NCBI RefSeq assembly: GCF_001613325.1
Contig: NZ_BDCD01000009.1
Coordinates: 248,001 to 312,000, forward strand
Direction of reading: 5' to 3'
Source: Nocardia yamanashiensis NBRC 100130
GTDB lineage: Bacteria > Actinomycetota > Actinomycetes > Mycobacteriales > Mycobacteriaceae
Length of the DNA stretch: 64,000 nucleotides
The notes below the pieces were generated by a model. It saw only the letters and a program-made list of their open reading frames with translations, was not told the DNA's origin and did not search any database. The position numbers and the translations under genes are program-made. Positions 25,274 through 33,074 of the stretch are shown piece after piece (position 1 is the stretch's first letter; each line of letters starts with the position of its first letter).

Positions 25274-25496
25274 ACCGCCCTCACTTTCGCACCGATCCGG
25301 TCCGGTCGTCGGAACTGCGCGGCGATGCCGGGCACCGGTCCTTCGATCAGTGCGTGCGCGGAGTTCCCCGGCCGATCTTGAAAGTACCCGACGGTCGGTT
25401 GCACACCGGCTGCCTGGGTTACCGGCGCTGGTTTCCCACGGCGCAACGCGAGTTCGACGTCGAACACTCCCGGCACGAATTGCGGGCCGATCGGCC

Positions 25497-26447
25497 TTAC
25501 CGCGAGCCGAGTACGCCGATCGACTCGAGCAGCCCCTGCCAGCTCATCCGGTCGTTCTCGCTGTCGCCGTGCGGGATTCGGAAACCGTGCGAGTAGAGGG
25601 CGACTTCGGTGAGATCCCAGCGCAGGCGGTAGAGGTCGAGCAGTTCGGGGAGCAGCGGGTGGCCGGTGCGTTCCGTATAGCGCTGTAAGGCGGTCGGATC
25701 GGACAGGTCCCAGAGATCGCGTTCGGGTGGGGCGATGCGGGCGGATTCCCAGTCGATGAGGACGTAACCCGCGGGGGTGCGCATGGTGTTGGCGGCGTGC
25801 GGTTCGCCATGGGTGAGGACGGCGCGTTCGGGATGCGATCGTGCGATCGTCGCCAGCGTGTCGTAGCGGGCCAGCGCAGCCCGGAGTTGTGCTCCGTGCT
25901 CGGCGACGAGCTGCACGGCGCGCCGGGTATAGGGGCCGGTGATTTCTTCTGGGGCGCTGGGATTGTCGAGTGCTTGTTCGAGTTCCGCACGGCGGTCGAT
26001 CTCGAACGTGTCGAGCGGTGCGGCCGACCAGAGCGCGGGAGCTGCGGTGTGCAGCGCGACGAGCATATCCAGCACGGCGTTCGAATGATCGCTGTCCTGG
26101 TACTCCCCGAAGGCGAAGCTCTCGCCCTGCAAGTGCGGATAGAGCGAGACCGCGTACTCGGCGCCCAGCGCGGCCGTCGCACGACCGCCGAGCGTCGGCA
26201 CCGGCGCTATCACGAACTCGAACCCGCTGTCCCGCAACCGGAGTGCGGTCCCGAGCGCCGGCTCCAGCGTCGAGCGCGCCTCGTCCACGGTGACGAACCA
26301 GTGCTCGCCACGGTCGTCGAACAGCTCCCAATGATGGCTGCCGAACCCCACCGGCCGGTATTCGAGGCTCCGCACCGCGAGACCCCAGCCCGCGCGCAAC
26401 ACCGACTCCGGATCGTCCTCGCGAAAACCCTCCGGTGGATTGAGCAC
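25497..26447 (-). CDS. Aminoglycoside/choline kinase-like phosphotransferase
   Basis: 316 residues from a GTG at 26447 with TAGGGTCGGAAT before it. It has a kinase-like APH fold: the Brenner-type catalytic loop THGEPHAANTM near residue 213 and the metal-binding DWESARIAPPERDLWDL near 231. The small-molecule target (aminoglycoside, macrolide, sugar or choline) is not clear from sequence. The N-terminal lobe GSHHWELFDDRGEHWFVTVDE is typical. The open frame extends further upstream without family-like sequence. Confidence 0.8.
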   Translation of the reverse strand: MLNPPEGFREDDPESVLRAGWGLAVRSLEYRPVGFGSHHWELFDDRGEHWFVTVDEARSTLEPALGTALRLRDSGFEFVIAPVPTLGGRATAALGAEYAVSLYPHLQGESFAFGEYQDSDHSNAVLDMLVALHTAAPALWSAAPLDTFEIDRRAELEQALDNPSAPEEITGPYTRRAVQLVAEHGAQLRAALARYDTLATIARSHPERAVLTHGEPHAANTMRTPAGYVLIDWESARIAPPERDLWDLSDPTALQRYTERTGHPLLPELLDLYRLRWDLTEVALYSHGFRIPHGDSENDRMSWQGLLESIGVLGSR

Positions 26448-26539
26448 GATTCCGACCCTAGCGGTCGATCGGGTTGTGCAGCGGTGTGGCGGCCCCGCAC
26501 CGGCGACGACGGACCGCCGTGCCCGTTCGTGACTACTCG

Positions 26540-26716
26540 TCATGAGCAAGCCGGCCGCAGCTGATTCTCGCGTTCGACGCGTGCCCGGATCGCCGCGACC
26601 GAGTACCGGTCGCGGCGGTGCCGGGCCGTGCTGGGGTGCCGGACCGCGTGCTGCCGTGCGGCAAAAGCCGCGCTGAGCACGGAAACAACGGTGAGTAAAC
26701 AGATTTCGATGAACAT
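26540..26716 (-). CDS. Small membrane-associated protein (58 residues)
   Basis: 58 residues: a hydrophobic N-terminus (FIEICLLTVVSVLSAAFAA), then a very basic tail. It has a good ribosome site (GAGAGG) about 5 bases before the ATG. It is the last of three short same-strand genes that lie opposite the XRE/DUF397 pair. No family recognised. Confidence 0.5.
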   Translation of the reverse strand: MFIEICLLTVVSVLSAAFAARQHAVRHPSTARHRRDRYSVAAIRARVERENQLRPACS

Positions 26717-26744
26717 GCCGGGCCTCTCGCTGCTGTCCGCGCGC

Positions 26745-26933
26745 TTACCGCTGCGGCCGGGATGACTCGGGCGGAACGCCCAGATATTCGCGAGCGCTGA
26801 TCCGCCGCGGGCACGGCGGTTCGCAGCTCTCGTGCAATGCCAGAATGCCGTCCGCGCGTTCGCGGGTGATCGGCACGATCCGCCCATTGCCGCAATGGTC
26901 ATCGACCCACGAGACCGGATCGGTGGCGGTCAT
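26745..26933 (-). CDS. Small hypothetical protein (62 residues)
   Basis: 62 residues, soluble: WVDDHCGNGRIVPITRERADGILALHESCEPPCPRRISAREYLGV. The conserved-looking core with three cysteines and the coupled start (its ATG overlaps the upstream stop as ATGA) make it likely to be real. Function unknown; the context suggests membership of the XRE/DUF397 accessory locus. Confidence 0.6.
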   Translation of the reverse strand: MTATDPVSWVDDHCGNGRIVPITRERADGILALHESCEPPCPRRISAREYLGVPPESSRPQR

Positions 26934-27106
26934 GGCAGATCCAGCTCGATTCCCGCCGAACGGCAGGCGAATTCCTGAAGCGCGGTCCGCGCCCGCTGCC
27001 GCACCCGGCACGCAGTGCGTTCGCAGTAGCGATGCACCCGCCAGGCCAGCGGCGCGTGCTCCCGGATCAACGGCCCGGGATCCGTCTCGCAATCAAGCAG
27101 ATTCAT
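26930..27106 (-). CDS. Small hypothetical protein (58 residues), coupled to the next
   Basis: 58 residues, beginning MNLLDCETDPGPLIREHAP, with four cysteines and many arginines (YCERTACRVRQRARTALQEFACR). The ribosome site CGAGAGG sits 6 bases before the ATG at 27106. The TGA overlaps the start of the next gene (ATGA). It is the first gene of a small leftward operon divergent from the XRE regulator. Function unknown. Confidence 0.6.
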   Translation of the reverse strand: MNLLDCETDPGPLIREHAPLAWRVHRYCERTACRVRQRARTALQEFACRSAGIELDLP

Positions 27107-27189
27107 GGCAATCCTCTCGATCCGGTGGTGCTCCCTCGGCCGGGCGCGATACCAGGAAAACGCGGAATATGGGCGGTGTCAGGTCTTCT

Positions 27190-27290
27190 CGGATGATCCG
27201 ATAAGGATTTTTCGAAAGCCCAGCAACCCATCCGACCTGGCTGTCATCCTTGATCCGAAGCGGATTTCAACAGCCATCCGAAACGGAAGG
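27190..27290. promoter_or_regulatory. Cluster of TCCG-N3-CGGA operator-like repeats upstream of the XRE gene
   Basis: Three short inverted repeats: ATCC-N5-GGAT at 27196-27208, ATCCG-AAG-CGGAT at 27253-27265 and TCCG-AAA-CGGA at 27278-27287. They lie between the small leftward operon and the XRE gene and are plausible self-regulatory sites. The evidence is only the repetition. Confidence 0.4.
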
Positions 27291-27296
27291 ACCGTT

Positions 27297-28190
27297 ATGC
27301 CGCACGCGGGCCTGAATCTGCCGCTCCGCCAGCTCGGTCGGCACCTGCGGGATTGGCGACTGCGAACCTCGATGAGCCTCGAAGAGGCCGCGAGGCGTTT
27401 GGAGGTCGGGGCGACCACGCTGCAACGCGCCGAGAAGGGTGGCAACAGCCGGATCAAGACCTACTTCGTCGAAAAGGCTTGTGAGCTCTATGGAGTGCCC
27501 GGCGAAATCCGGGACGGAATGGTCGGTTTGGCGAAGCAGGCCGCGACAAGCACCAACTGGTGGCATTCCTATGGCGATGTAATTCCGAAGGACTTCGATG
27601 TGTACGTCAGCCTCGAAGCTCTCGCGCGTACGGTCATCTCCTACCAGCCTCAGCTGGTCCCCGGATTGCTGCAGACCACCGATTACGATCGCGTTCTCGT
27701 AGAACAGATCTGGCCCGACGGTCCCCCGGAGGAGTGGGATCGGCGCATACAGATCAAGGCTCACCGCCGGCACATCGTCATGCGAAAACTCGAACCGGCC
27801 ACCCTGGATGTCGTCGTCGGCGAGGCAGCCTTGCGCCATGTAGTCGGTGGCCCTGCCGTCATGGCCGCCCAGTTGCGCCGCCTCATCGAACTGCCTGCGT
27901 TGCATCCGAATATCCGGCTGCGAGTTCTCCCGTTCACGGTCGGCTTCCCGGGCGGTAGTGTCATGCCCCCGTTCGTGGTCCTCCAGTTCGATCACGACGC
28001 CACGGGCGAGCCCGTCGAGCCGCCTGTCACGTATCTGGAATTCGCGGTAGGCGGTATGTACCTCGAGAAAGAAGCCGATGTCAGCTTCTACACTCGGAGC
28101 TACCAGCGACTGAAGCAGGCCAGCCTGTCAGAAGCCGAATCTGCAAGCCTGCTGGTGCGGGTAGCGAAGGAGTACGAGCGTGAAAGATGA
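27297..28190 (+). CDS. XRE-family regulator with C-terminal DUF5753 domain
   Basis: 297 residues. An N-terminal helix-turn-helix of the Xre type (LGRHLRDWRLRTSMSLEEAARRLEVGATTLQRAEKG), then the DUF5753 domain (SYQPQLVPGLLQTTDYDRVLV, a typical signature) shared by Scr1-like actinobacterial regulators. Such proteins are nearly always paired with a DUF397 protein, as here. The pair has been likened to toxin-antitoxin or signalling units. The ATG at 27297 has GGAAGGACC. The last codons overlap the DUF397 start. Confidence 0.9.
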   Translation: MPHAGLNLPLRQLGRHLRDWRLRTSMSLEEAARRLEVGATTLQRAEKGGNSRIKTYFVEKACELYGVPGEIRDGMVGLAKQAATSTNWWHSYGDVIPKDFDVYVSLEALARTVISYQPQLVPGLLQTTDYDRVLVEQIWPDGPPEEWDRRIQIKAHRRHIVMRKLEPATLDVVVGEAALRHVVGGPAVMAAQLRRLIELPALHPNIRLRVLPFTVGFPGGSVMPPFVVLQFDHDATGEPVEPPVTYLEFAVGGMYLEKEADVSFYTRSYQRLKQASLSEAESASLLVRVAKEYERER

Positions 28191-28383
28191 ACGAGCCACG
28201 GTGAACTGGTTCAAGAGCAGCTACAGCCAGGGTGGCCAAGAATGCGTCGAGGTCGCGTTCCTCGGCGACGTGGTCGGGGTGCGGGATTCGAAGGATGCCG
28301 GGGGCCCGGCGCTGATGTTCACGCCCGCGGCTTGGGATGTGTTCACCGAGGGCGTCAGCAGTGGTGCTTTCGATCGCGGTTGA
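28180..28383 (+). CDS. DUF397 protein paired with the XRE regulator
   Basis: 67 residues: WFKSSYSQGGQECVEVAFLGDVVGVRDSKDAGGPALMFTPAAWDVF carries the DUF397 signature (W-x-KSSYS, C-VEV, VRDSK, F-AW--F). The GTG start overlaps the end of the XRE gene by 11 bp, so the two are coupled. DUF397 proteins are small partners of XRE/DUF5753 regulators in streptomycetes and nocardiae. Confidence 0.92.
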   Translation: MKDERATVNWFKSSYSQGGQECVEVAFLGDVVGVRDSKDAGGPALMFTPAAWDVFTEGVSSGAFDRG

Positions 28384-28557
28384 GGTGATCGACTTCATGG
28401 GGCCCGTGGCAGCGCGGTCTTCCCGGTGGCCGGTGAAACCACCGGCGACACCGTCGAATACGAACCCCTCGCCCTGGGCCCGTCGAACTGACGGCACCGT
28501 CCGCGATCCGCTCGCCCGGGCCGGTCCCATCCCGGCCGCAGCGCGCCCCACTGCGAT

Positions 28558-29508
28558 TCACCAGGATTCGATCAGCGGGGCATCGAGTTGCCGCCCTTGC
28601 CATTCCGCGTTGATCCGAGCCAGGCGGGCCGGGGCGGCGATGCTGCGGATGGCCGCGATCTTCTCGCCGCGAACTTCCAGGATCGCTACGCCGACGACCC
28701 GGTCGCACATGGTGCCGACCATGGCCGGGCATCCGTTGACGATCGCGGCATGCAGCGTGGGTGAGCCACCCACCAGACCTCGTTTGGCGGCAGTGGGTTT
28801 GAAGCCGGACCGGATCGCGGTGGCGAGCCGGGCGGGGTTCGTGTAGCTGATCACGCGCTTGGCCAGGCCGCCGAGGCCGTCCGAGGTACCGACCGCGTCC
28901 TCAGTCAGCAATGCCACCAGCTGGTCGGTGCGGCCCGAGGCGGCGGCATCGACGAAAGCCTGGACGATGCGGCGGGCATCGGCCGGGGCGATGCCGGTAT
29001 CGCCGGCGGTGGGCGTGATGCGCCGGCGAGCCCGATGGGTGTGCTGCTGGCTCGCCGATTCGGTAATGCCGAGTATCCGTGCGATCTCGGCATGGCTGTA
29101 CGAAAAGGCTTCGCGCAGTACGTAAACGGCGCGTTCGACGGGCGACAGCTGTTCCATGAGCAGCAGCACGGCCAACGTCACCGATTCGCGTTGCTCCACG
29201 GTGTCGGCCGGGCCGAGCATCGGGTCGCCGCTCAGCAGCGGTTCCGGTAGCCACGCGCCGACCGCGCGTTCGTGCCGGGTGTGCGCCGAACGCAGACGGT
29301 CGATCGCCAGATTGGTGACGGTTTTGGTCAGCCAGGCTTCCGGCACCTCCACATACCGGCGATCGGTGGCCTGCCACCGCAGGAACGCGTCCTGCACCGT
29401 GTCCTCGGCGTCGGCGGCCGAGCCGAGCATGCGGTAGGCGATCGCGGACAGCCGATCCCGGCTGGCCTCGAAACTCGCCACGGTGGCAGTGTCCATGAGC
29501 ATCGACAT
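28558..29508 (-). CDS. ECF sigma factor with C-terminal SnoaL-like domain (SigJ/ECF41-like)
   Basis: 316 residues. Sigma region 2 (FEASRDRLSAIAYRMLGSAADAEDTVQDAFLRW), the linker motif WLPEP characteristic of ECF41-type factors, sigma region 4 (LSPVERAVYVLREAFSYSHAEIARILGITESASQQ), then a SnoaL-like domain that in ECF41 acts as an internal regulator. The DGGGK motif is partly kept (SDGLGGLAK) but the terminal NPDKL motif is missing. The ATG at 29508 shares a base with the stop of the upstream oxidoreductase gene (TAATG), so the two are coupled. Confidence 0.88.
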   Translation of the reverse strand: MSMLMDTATVASFEASRDRLSAIAYRMLGSAADAEDTVQDAFLRWQATDRRYVEVPEAWLTKTVTNLAIDRLRSAHTRHERAVGAWLPEPLLSGDPMLGPADTVEQRESVTLAVLLLMEQLSPVERAVYVLREAFSYSHAEIARILGITESASQQHTHRARRRITPTAGDTGIAPADARRIVQAFVDAAASGRTDQLVALLTEDAVGTSDGLGGLAKRVISYTNPARLATAIRSGFKPTAAKRGLVGGSPTLHAAIVNGCPAMVGTMCDRVVGVAILEVRGEKIAAIRSIAAPARLARINAEWQGRQLDAPLIESW

Positions 29509-30692
29509 TATCGGGCGACCAGGTCGGTCGAGGTTTCCCGAACGGCGCGGTAGTGGTGGCGGAGTTTGCCGAGATTGGGGCGGCCGACGGCCCAGCCGCT
29601 GAGTCCCACGATCGCCGACTTCACGCGCGCGGCCGGGCGACCGCAGACGGCTCCGCGCCTGGAACGCGCCTCGCCATCGACCAATTGCAGGATCCCGTCC
29701 CGGCGGCCGAGGCTGATGTGGTTGCCGACGTAGGGCAGCGCGGCCGCCTCGATCTTGCGGCCGGTCAGGTCGCCGATGATGGAGGCCGTCGCCTGCGTGC
29801 TGGTGAAGCCGGCGGACGCGCACGACATGGGCAGCTCCCGGCCGTTGTCGCCGATGACGAACGCGCTGTCGCCGGCCACGTAGATATCGGGGTGCGAGAC
29901 CGAGCGCAGTTGCCGGTCGACCGTAATGCGGCCGTCGGCCTCCACCGCGAGCCCGGCGGCCGCGGCGATCGGATGCGCGGCGAACCCGGCGGTCCAGACC
30001 GTCGCATCGGAAGGGAAGACGGAGCCGTCGCCGGTGCTCACCGTGTGCTGCTCGACGCGCGTGACGGTCGTGTTCTCGTAGATCGCGATACCGAACCGGT
30101 CGAAGGCGCGCAGCAGGTGCCGGCGCGCCTTCGGGCCCAGCCAGCCGCCGAGTTCACCGCGGGTCACCAGGCTGACCTGAAGTCCCGGATGGGATTCGGC
30201 GATCTCGGTGGCGGCTTCGATGGCGGTCAGATTGCCGCCCACCACCAGTACTTCCGCGCCCTCGCCCAGTTCGTCCAGGCGAGCGCGCAGGCGCAGCGCG
30301 GCCGGGCGCGACGCCACATGGAAGCCGAACTCCTCGACTCCCGGAACACCGTGATCGGCGATGGTGCTGCCCAGGGCGTACAGGAGAGTGTCGTATTCGA
30401 GCTGGTCGATGCCACCGTCCCCGGCGATCGTGACATTGCGGCGGCCGGCGTCGACCCCGAGCACCCGCGCCACTCGCAGCTGGATCCCGGTGCCCGCGAA
30501 CATCTCCGCCAACGGCCGGTGCCGCAGCTCGTACCCGGCCGCGAGCTGATGCAGCCGCAACCGTTCGACGAAGTCCGGTTCGGCGTTCACGACGGTGATC
30601 TCGAAGTCGTCGGCATGCAGTTGACGCGCCAGGAATCCGGCGGAGACGGCCCCGGTGTATCCGGCGCCCAAAACGACGATGCGGTGCTTCAT
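29508..30692 (-). CDS. FAD/NAD(P)-dependent oxidoreductase (NDH-2-like) coupled to an ECF sigma factor
   Basis: 394 residues. N-terminal FAD site VVLGAGYTGAVSAGFLA, a second dinucleotide site EVLVVGGNLTAIEAATE, and the closing FAD motif HPDIYVAGDSAFV. The overall layout matches NDH-2-like pyridine nucleotide-disulfide oxidoreductases without the redox CxxC. ECF41-type sigma genes typically neighbour a carboxymuconolactone decarboxylase, oxidoreductase or epimerase gene; this gene fills that place. A candidate ECF41 promoter lies upstream at 30725-30751. The ribosome site is GACAGGAGCG. Confidence 0.88.
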   Translation of the reverse strand: MKHRIVVLGAGYTGAVSAGFLARQLHADDFEITVVNAEPDFVERLRLHQLAAGYELRHRPLAEMFAGTGIQLRVARVLGVDAGRRNVTIAGDGGIDQLEYDTLLYALGSTIADHGVPGVEEFGFHVASRPAALRLRARLDELGEGAEVLVVGGNLTAIEAATEIAESHPGLQVSLVTRGELGGWLGPKARRHLLRAFDRFGIAIYENTTVTRVEQHTVSTGDGSVFPSDATVWTAGFAAHPIAAAAGLAVEADGRITVDRQLRSVSHPDIYVAGDSAFVIGDNGRELPMSCASAGFTSTQATASIIGDLTGRKIEAAALPYVGNHISLGRRDGILQLVDGEARSRRGAVCGRPAARVKSAIVGLSGWAVGRPNLGKLRHHYRAVRETSTDLVAR

Positions 30693-30724
30693 GATTCGCT
30701 CCTGTCTGGTTCGCGTGCCTCTTG

Positions 30725-30751
30725 AACGAGACAGGTCCCGACTTCCTGACA
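30725..30751 (-). promoter_or_regulatory. Candidate ECF41-type promoter of the oxidoreductase-sigma operon
   Basis: Minus strand: TGTCAGG (30751-30745), 16-bp spacer, CGTT (30728-30725). The published ECF41 consensus is close to TGTCACA and CGTC, so this differs in the last two bases of the -35 and the last of the -10. It sits 33 bp before the start codon. Confidence 0.45.
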
Positions 30752-30846
30752 GGGCGGGCAGTGATCTGGATCACCTGGGGTCCGGGCCTGATGACAGCGG
30801 TCGATACCATGTGCCCGCGCACCCAGTTGGAGACCGGAGGGTACAC

Positions 30847-31710
30847 ATGTCGGTTGTTCCGCGTGTTCTGATCGCGACCGTCGCGATGGGTCTGGTCACC
30901 GCCGCGCCGGTGTCGGCCGAGCCGATTCCGTCGGGCGCTCGGTATGTCGCCCTGGGCAGTTCGTTCGCCGCAGGCCCGGGCCTTCCCGACACCATCGACG
31001 GCGGCTGTGCACGGTCGGCCCGGAACTACCCGCACCAGGTCGCGGCGGCCGCCGGTCTGGATCTGGTCGATGTGACCTGCTCGGGTGCCACGACCGCGAA
31101 CATTCTCGATACGCCGCAGTCCGCCGGTGATTCGCGGCCGCCGCAACTCGAGGCCGTCACCGCGGACGCGCGACTGGTGACGGTGACCATCGGCGGCAAT
31201 GATCTGAACCTGGTCGGCTCGATCATCGCGGCGAGCGGTTGCGCCGCCGTGCTCGGCCCGGCGGGGCAGCTCTGCGAATCACTCACAGGCGCAAAGCAAC
31301 CCACCGCCGCCGATTACGACCGGGTAGAACGCGCGTTGATCGCCGTGGTCGACGCGGTGCATGTCCGAGCGCCGTCGGCCGAAGTGCTGCTCGTGCAGTA
31401 CCTGCCCCCGGTCGCGCAGGACGCCGCCGTATGCCCCGCCGCGCCGATGGATCGCGATCAGGCAGCTCGTGCGCGCGTGGTCTACGACAATCTCATCGCC
31501 CTCACCGCGCGAGCGGCCGAACAGGCTGGCGCGCAGGCGATCTCCGTCTCCGATGCCGACCTGCACGGGCCGTGCGCCCGTGAACCGTGGGTGTCCGGTC
31601 TGCTTCCCGATATCGATGCGGGACCGGTTCAGCGGCTGAGCGGGTCGTATCACCCGAACCTGGCAGGCACGACCCGCGTCGCCGAGCGGATTCTCGCGGG
31701 TATCGGCTAG
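30847..31710 (+). CDS. Secreted SGNH/GDSL lipase-esterase
   Basis: 287 residues. Signal peptide SVVPRVLIATVAMGLVTAAPVSA (cut near 23). SGNH blocks: I GSSFAAGPG with the Ser nucleophile, III TIGGNDLNLVG with the Gly and Asn of the oxyanion hole, and V YHPNLAG with the catalytic His. Six cysteines suggest disulfides. Such enzymes hydrolyse esters outside the cell. The ATG has GGAGACCGGAGGG upstream. It is divergent from the ECF sigma-oxidoreductase operon. Confidence 0.9.
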   Translation: MSVVPRVLIATVAMGLVTAAPVSAEPIPSGARYVALGSSFAAGPGLPDTIDGGCARSARNYPHQVAAAAGLDLVDVTCSGATTANILDTPQSAGDSRPPQLEAVTADARLVTVTIGGNDLNLVGSIIAASGCAAVLGPAGQLCESLTGAKQPTAADYDRVERALIAVVDAVHVRAPSAEVLLVQYLPPVAQDAAVCPAAPMDRDQAARARVVYDNLIALTARAAEQAGAQAISVSDADLHGPCAREPWVSGLLPDIDAGPVQRLSGSYHPNLAGTTRVAERILAGIG

Positions 31711-31758
31711 CGACGAATCTGCGTGCGCTACCGCCTTTTTCGAAGGGATTCCTGGTAC

Positions 31759-31849
31759 TTGCCGACGCGGGCAGCGCCGCCGCGCGCGCTTCGAAAGCCT
31801 TGGATTCCTTGGTCAGATCACTGCCCGTGACCGTCGCCCAGAAGCTCAT
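31759..31849 (-). pseudogene. Truncated DUF1048-type gene after padR
   Basis: The ATG overlaps the padR stop (ATGA). The first ~30 residues, MSFWATVTGSDLTKESKAF followed by EARAAALPA, are the usual N-terminus of the DUF1048 protein that often follows padR genes. After that the frame runs into unrelated sequence of the opposite-strand SGNH gene region. The full proteins are about 110 residues or more, so the 3' part has been deleted. Confidence 0.65.
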
Positions 31850-32163
31850 CGTCCACTTCCCTTGAGCTCGTCGATACGAGACGAGACGTAGTCCCATTTC
31901 GTCCAGAAATTCGCGAGTTCCTTCCGCCCGGCTGCGTTGAGCGCGTAGAACTTTCGCGGCGGCCCGACATCGGAAGGCCGCTTCGTGACATCGACCAGCC
32001 CGTTCTTCTCCAGCCGCAACAGAATCGCGTAGATCGTCCCCTCGATCACATCGGTGAACCCGAGCTCGTTCAGCCTGCGCGTAATCGCATACCCATACGT
32101 CTCCTCGCCCCCGATGATCTCGAGAACACACCCTTCCAGCGTGCCCTTCAACATCTCGGTCAA
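31846..32163 (-). CDS. PadR-family transcriptional regulator
   Basis: 105 residues: a winged helix with the PadR signature (LEGCVLEIIGGEETYGYAITRRLNELGFTDVIEGTIYAILLRLEKNGLVDVTKRPSDVGPPRKFYALNAAGRKEL) and a short C-terminal dimerisation helix. Family role: a phenolic-, drug- or envelope-stress repressor. A 14-bp-arm inverted repeat lies upstream and is a likely operator. The normal partner gene (DUF1048) is truncated, so the regulator may have lost its original target. Confidence 0.88.
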   Translation of the reverse strand: MTEMLKGTLEGCVLEIIGGEETYGYAITRRLNELGFTDVIEGTIYAILLRLEKNGLVDVTKRPSDVGPPRKFYALNAAGRKELANFWTKWDYVSSRIDELKGSGR

Positions 32164-32197
32164 GTTGTCCGTGACGACCTCCTGCGATCGAACCTCG

Positions 32198-32241
32198 CTA
32201 CTCAGTGGTACTGACTACCAATAGGCTGTACCACTGAGTAG
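32198..32241. promoter_or_regulatory. Inverted repeat upstream of padR, probable operator
   Basis: Perfect 14-bp arms (CTACTCAGTGGTAC and its reverse complement) separated by 16 bp, starting 35 bp before the padR start codon. The arms contain TACT/AGTA and GTAC elements. It probably overlaps the padR promoter. Confidence 0.7.
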
Positions 32242-32346
32242 TGCCGAGTCGGTTGACCCGGGTTTCGTGGATGCGCGGCCGGGGTATCTTCTCGGAGTCC
32301 TGAAGGGTGACCCGTAACGGGTACGTCGGGTTCTAGGAGCGCCATC

Positions 32347-32514
32347 ATGTTCACCGCGCTGCCATCGGTATGTGTCGCAATGATCGCCGCCGCCAACGCC
32401 AACTCCCTCCTGTCTTCCCCCTCCCGCGATCGATTCGATCCGCGCCCGGAGTCGCAGGCGACGGCTACACGGCAGCAGCGGGTTGATAATCCCCGCCCCG
32501 CTGCCGGTTCATGA
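32347..32514 (+). CDS. Possible small protein (55 residues)
   Basis: An ATG with AGGAGCGCCATC before it opens a 55-codon frame beginning MFTALPSVCVAMIAAANAN, then a polar, basic tail. A short CCGT/ACGG hairpin lies 25 bp upstream. Its 3' end overlaps the convergent carboxymuconolactone decarboxylase-like gene by 50 bp, which weakens the call. No family recognised. Confidence 0.3.
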   Translation: MFTALPSVCVAMIAAANANSLLSSPSRDRFDPRPESQATATRQQRVDNPRPAAGS

Positions 32515-32941
32515 CCGCGAATCGATTGGTGGCGTTGATGAGTGCGATGAATACCACCAGCGCGGCCAGCTGATCCTCGTCGTAATGTGCGGCGGCCTGC
32601 GCCCACGCCGCGTCGGTGACCCCGCCCGCGCCATCGGCGATGCGAGTGCCCTGCTCGGCGAGTTCCAGTGCGGCGCACTCGGCGGCGGTGAACACCGAGG
32701 TTTCCCGCCACGCCGCCACCAGGTTGATCCGTGTCGCGCTCTCCCCGGACTGTGCCGCGTTCTTGGTGTGCACATCCGTGGCATAGCTGTCGCCGTTGAT
32801 CTGGCTGGCGCGGATCATCACCAGGTTCTGGATGGTCTTCGGCAGCGCCGACTCACCGATCAGCACCGGCGCCACCGCGCTGTAATGCCCCAGCGCCTTG
32901 GCGACGACCGGGCTGCCGAAGAGGTTCAAACGTGCATTCAT
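32465..32941 (-). CDS. Carboxymuconolactone decarboxylase/AhpD-like protein lacking the redox cysteines
   Basis: 158 residues. The helical core aligns with the CMD/AhpD family: NLVMIRASQINGDSYATDVHTKNA. The usual Glu...Cys-x-x-Cys...His set is changed: the two cysteines of the INGCAYC motif are Asp and Ala here, and the Glu is Gln; only the His remains. Thiol-based peroxidase activity is therefore unlikely. It is divergent from an ECF41-type sigma gene, the classic ECF41/COE arrangement, and both have mirrored promoter-like motifs. The ribosome site is AAGGGA. Confidence 0.85.
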   Translation of the reverse strand: MNARLNLFGSPVVAKALGHYSAVAPVLIGESALPKTIQNLVMIRASQINGDSYATDVHTKNAAQSGESATRINLVAAWRETSVFTAAECAALELAEQGTRIADGAGGVTDAAWAQAAAHYDEDQLAALVVFIALINATNRFAVMNRQRGGDYQPAAAV

Positions 32942-32991
32942 GATGTGTCCCTTGATCGTTCGGATCCAACGAGCACAAGATGCCGACCGTC

Positions 32992-33021
32992 CACGCCCCG
33001 TGACACCGCGTTCCTGTGACC
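32992..33021 (-). promoter_or_regulatory. ECF41-like promoter motif for the CMD-like gene
   Basis: Minus strand: GGTCACA (33021-33015), 19-bp spacer, CGTG (32995-32992). It is the mirror image of a motif on the other strand with identical spacing and points toward the CMD-like gene, whose start codon follows after about 50 bp. Confidence 0.5.
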
Positions 33022-33039
33022 CATCCCACCCGGTGCCGA

Positions 33040-33069
33040 TGTCACAAACCGCACCCGATCGGCATCGTG
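33040..33069 (+). promoter_or_regulatory. ECF41-like promoter motif for the sigma gene
   Basis: TGTCACA (33040-33046, an exact match to the recalled ECF41 -35 consensus), 19-bp spacer, CGTG (33066-33069). The sigma gene's ATG begins 6 bp after the -10 element, so the transcript would be leaderless. Confidence 0.55.
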
Positions 33070-33074
33070 TGCGT

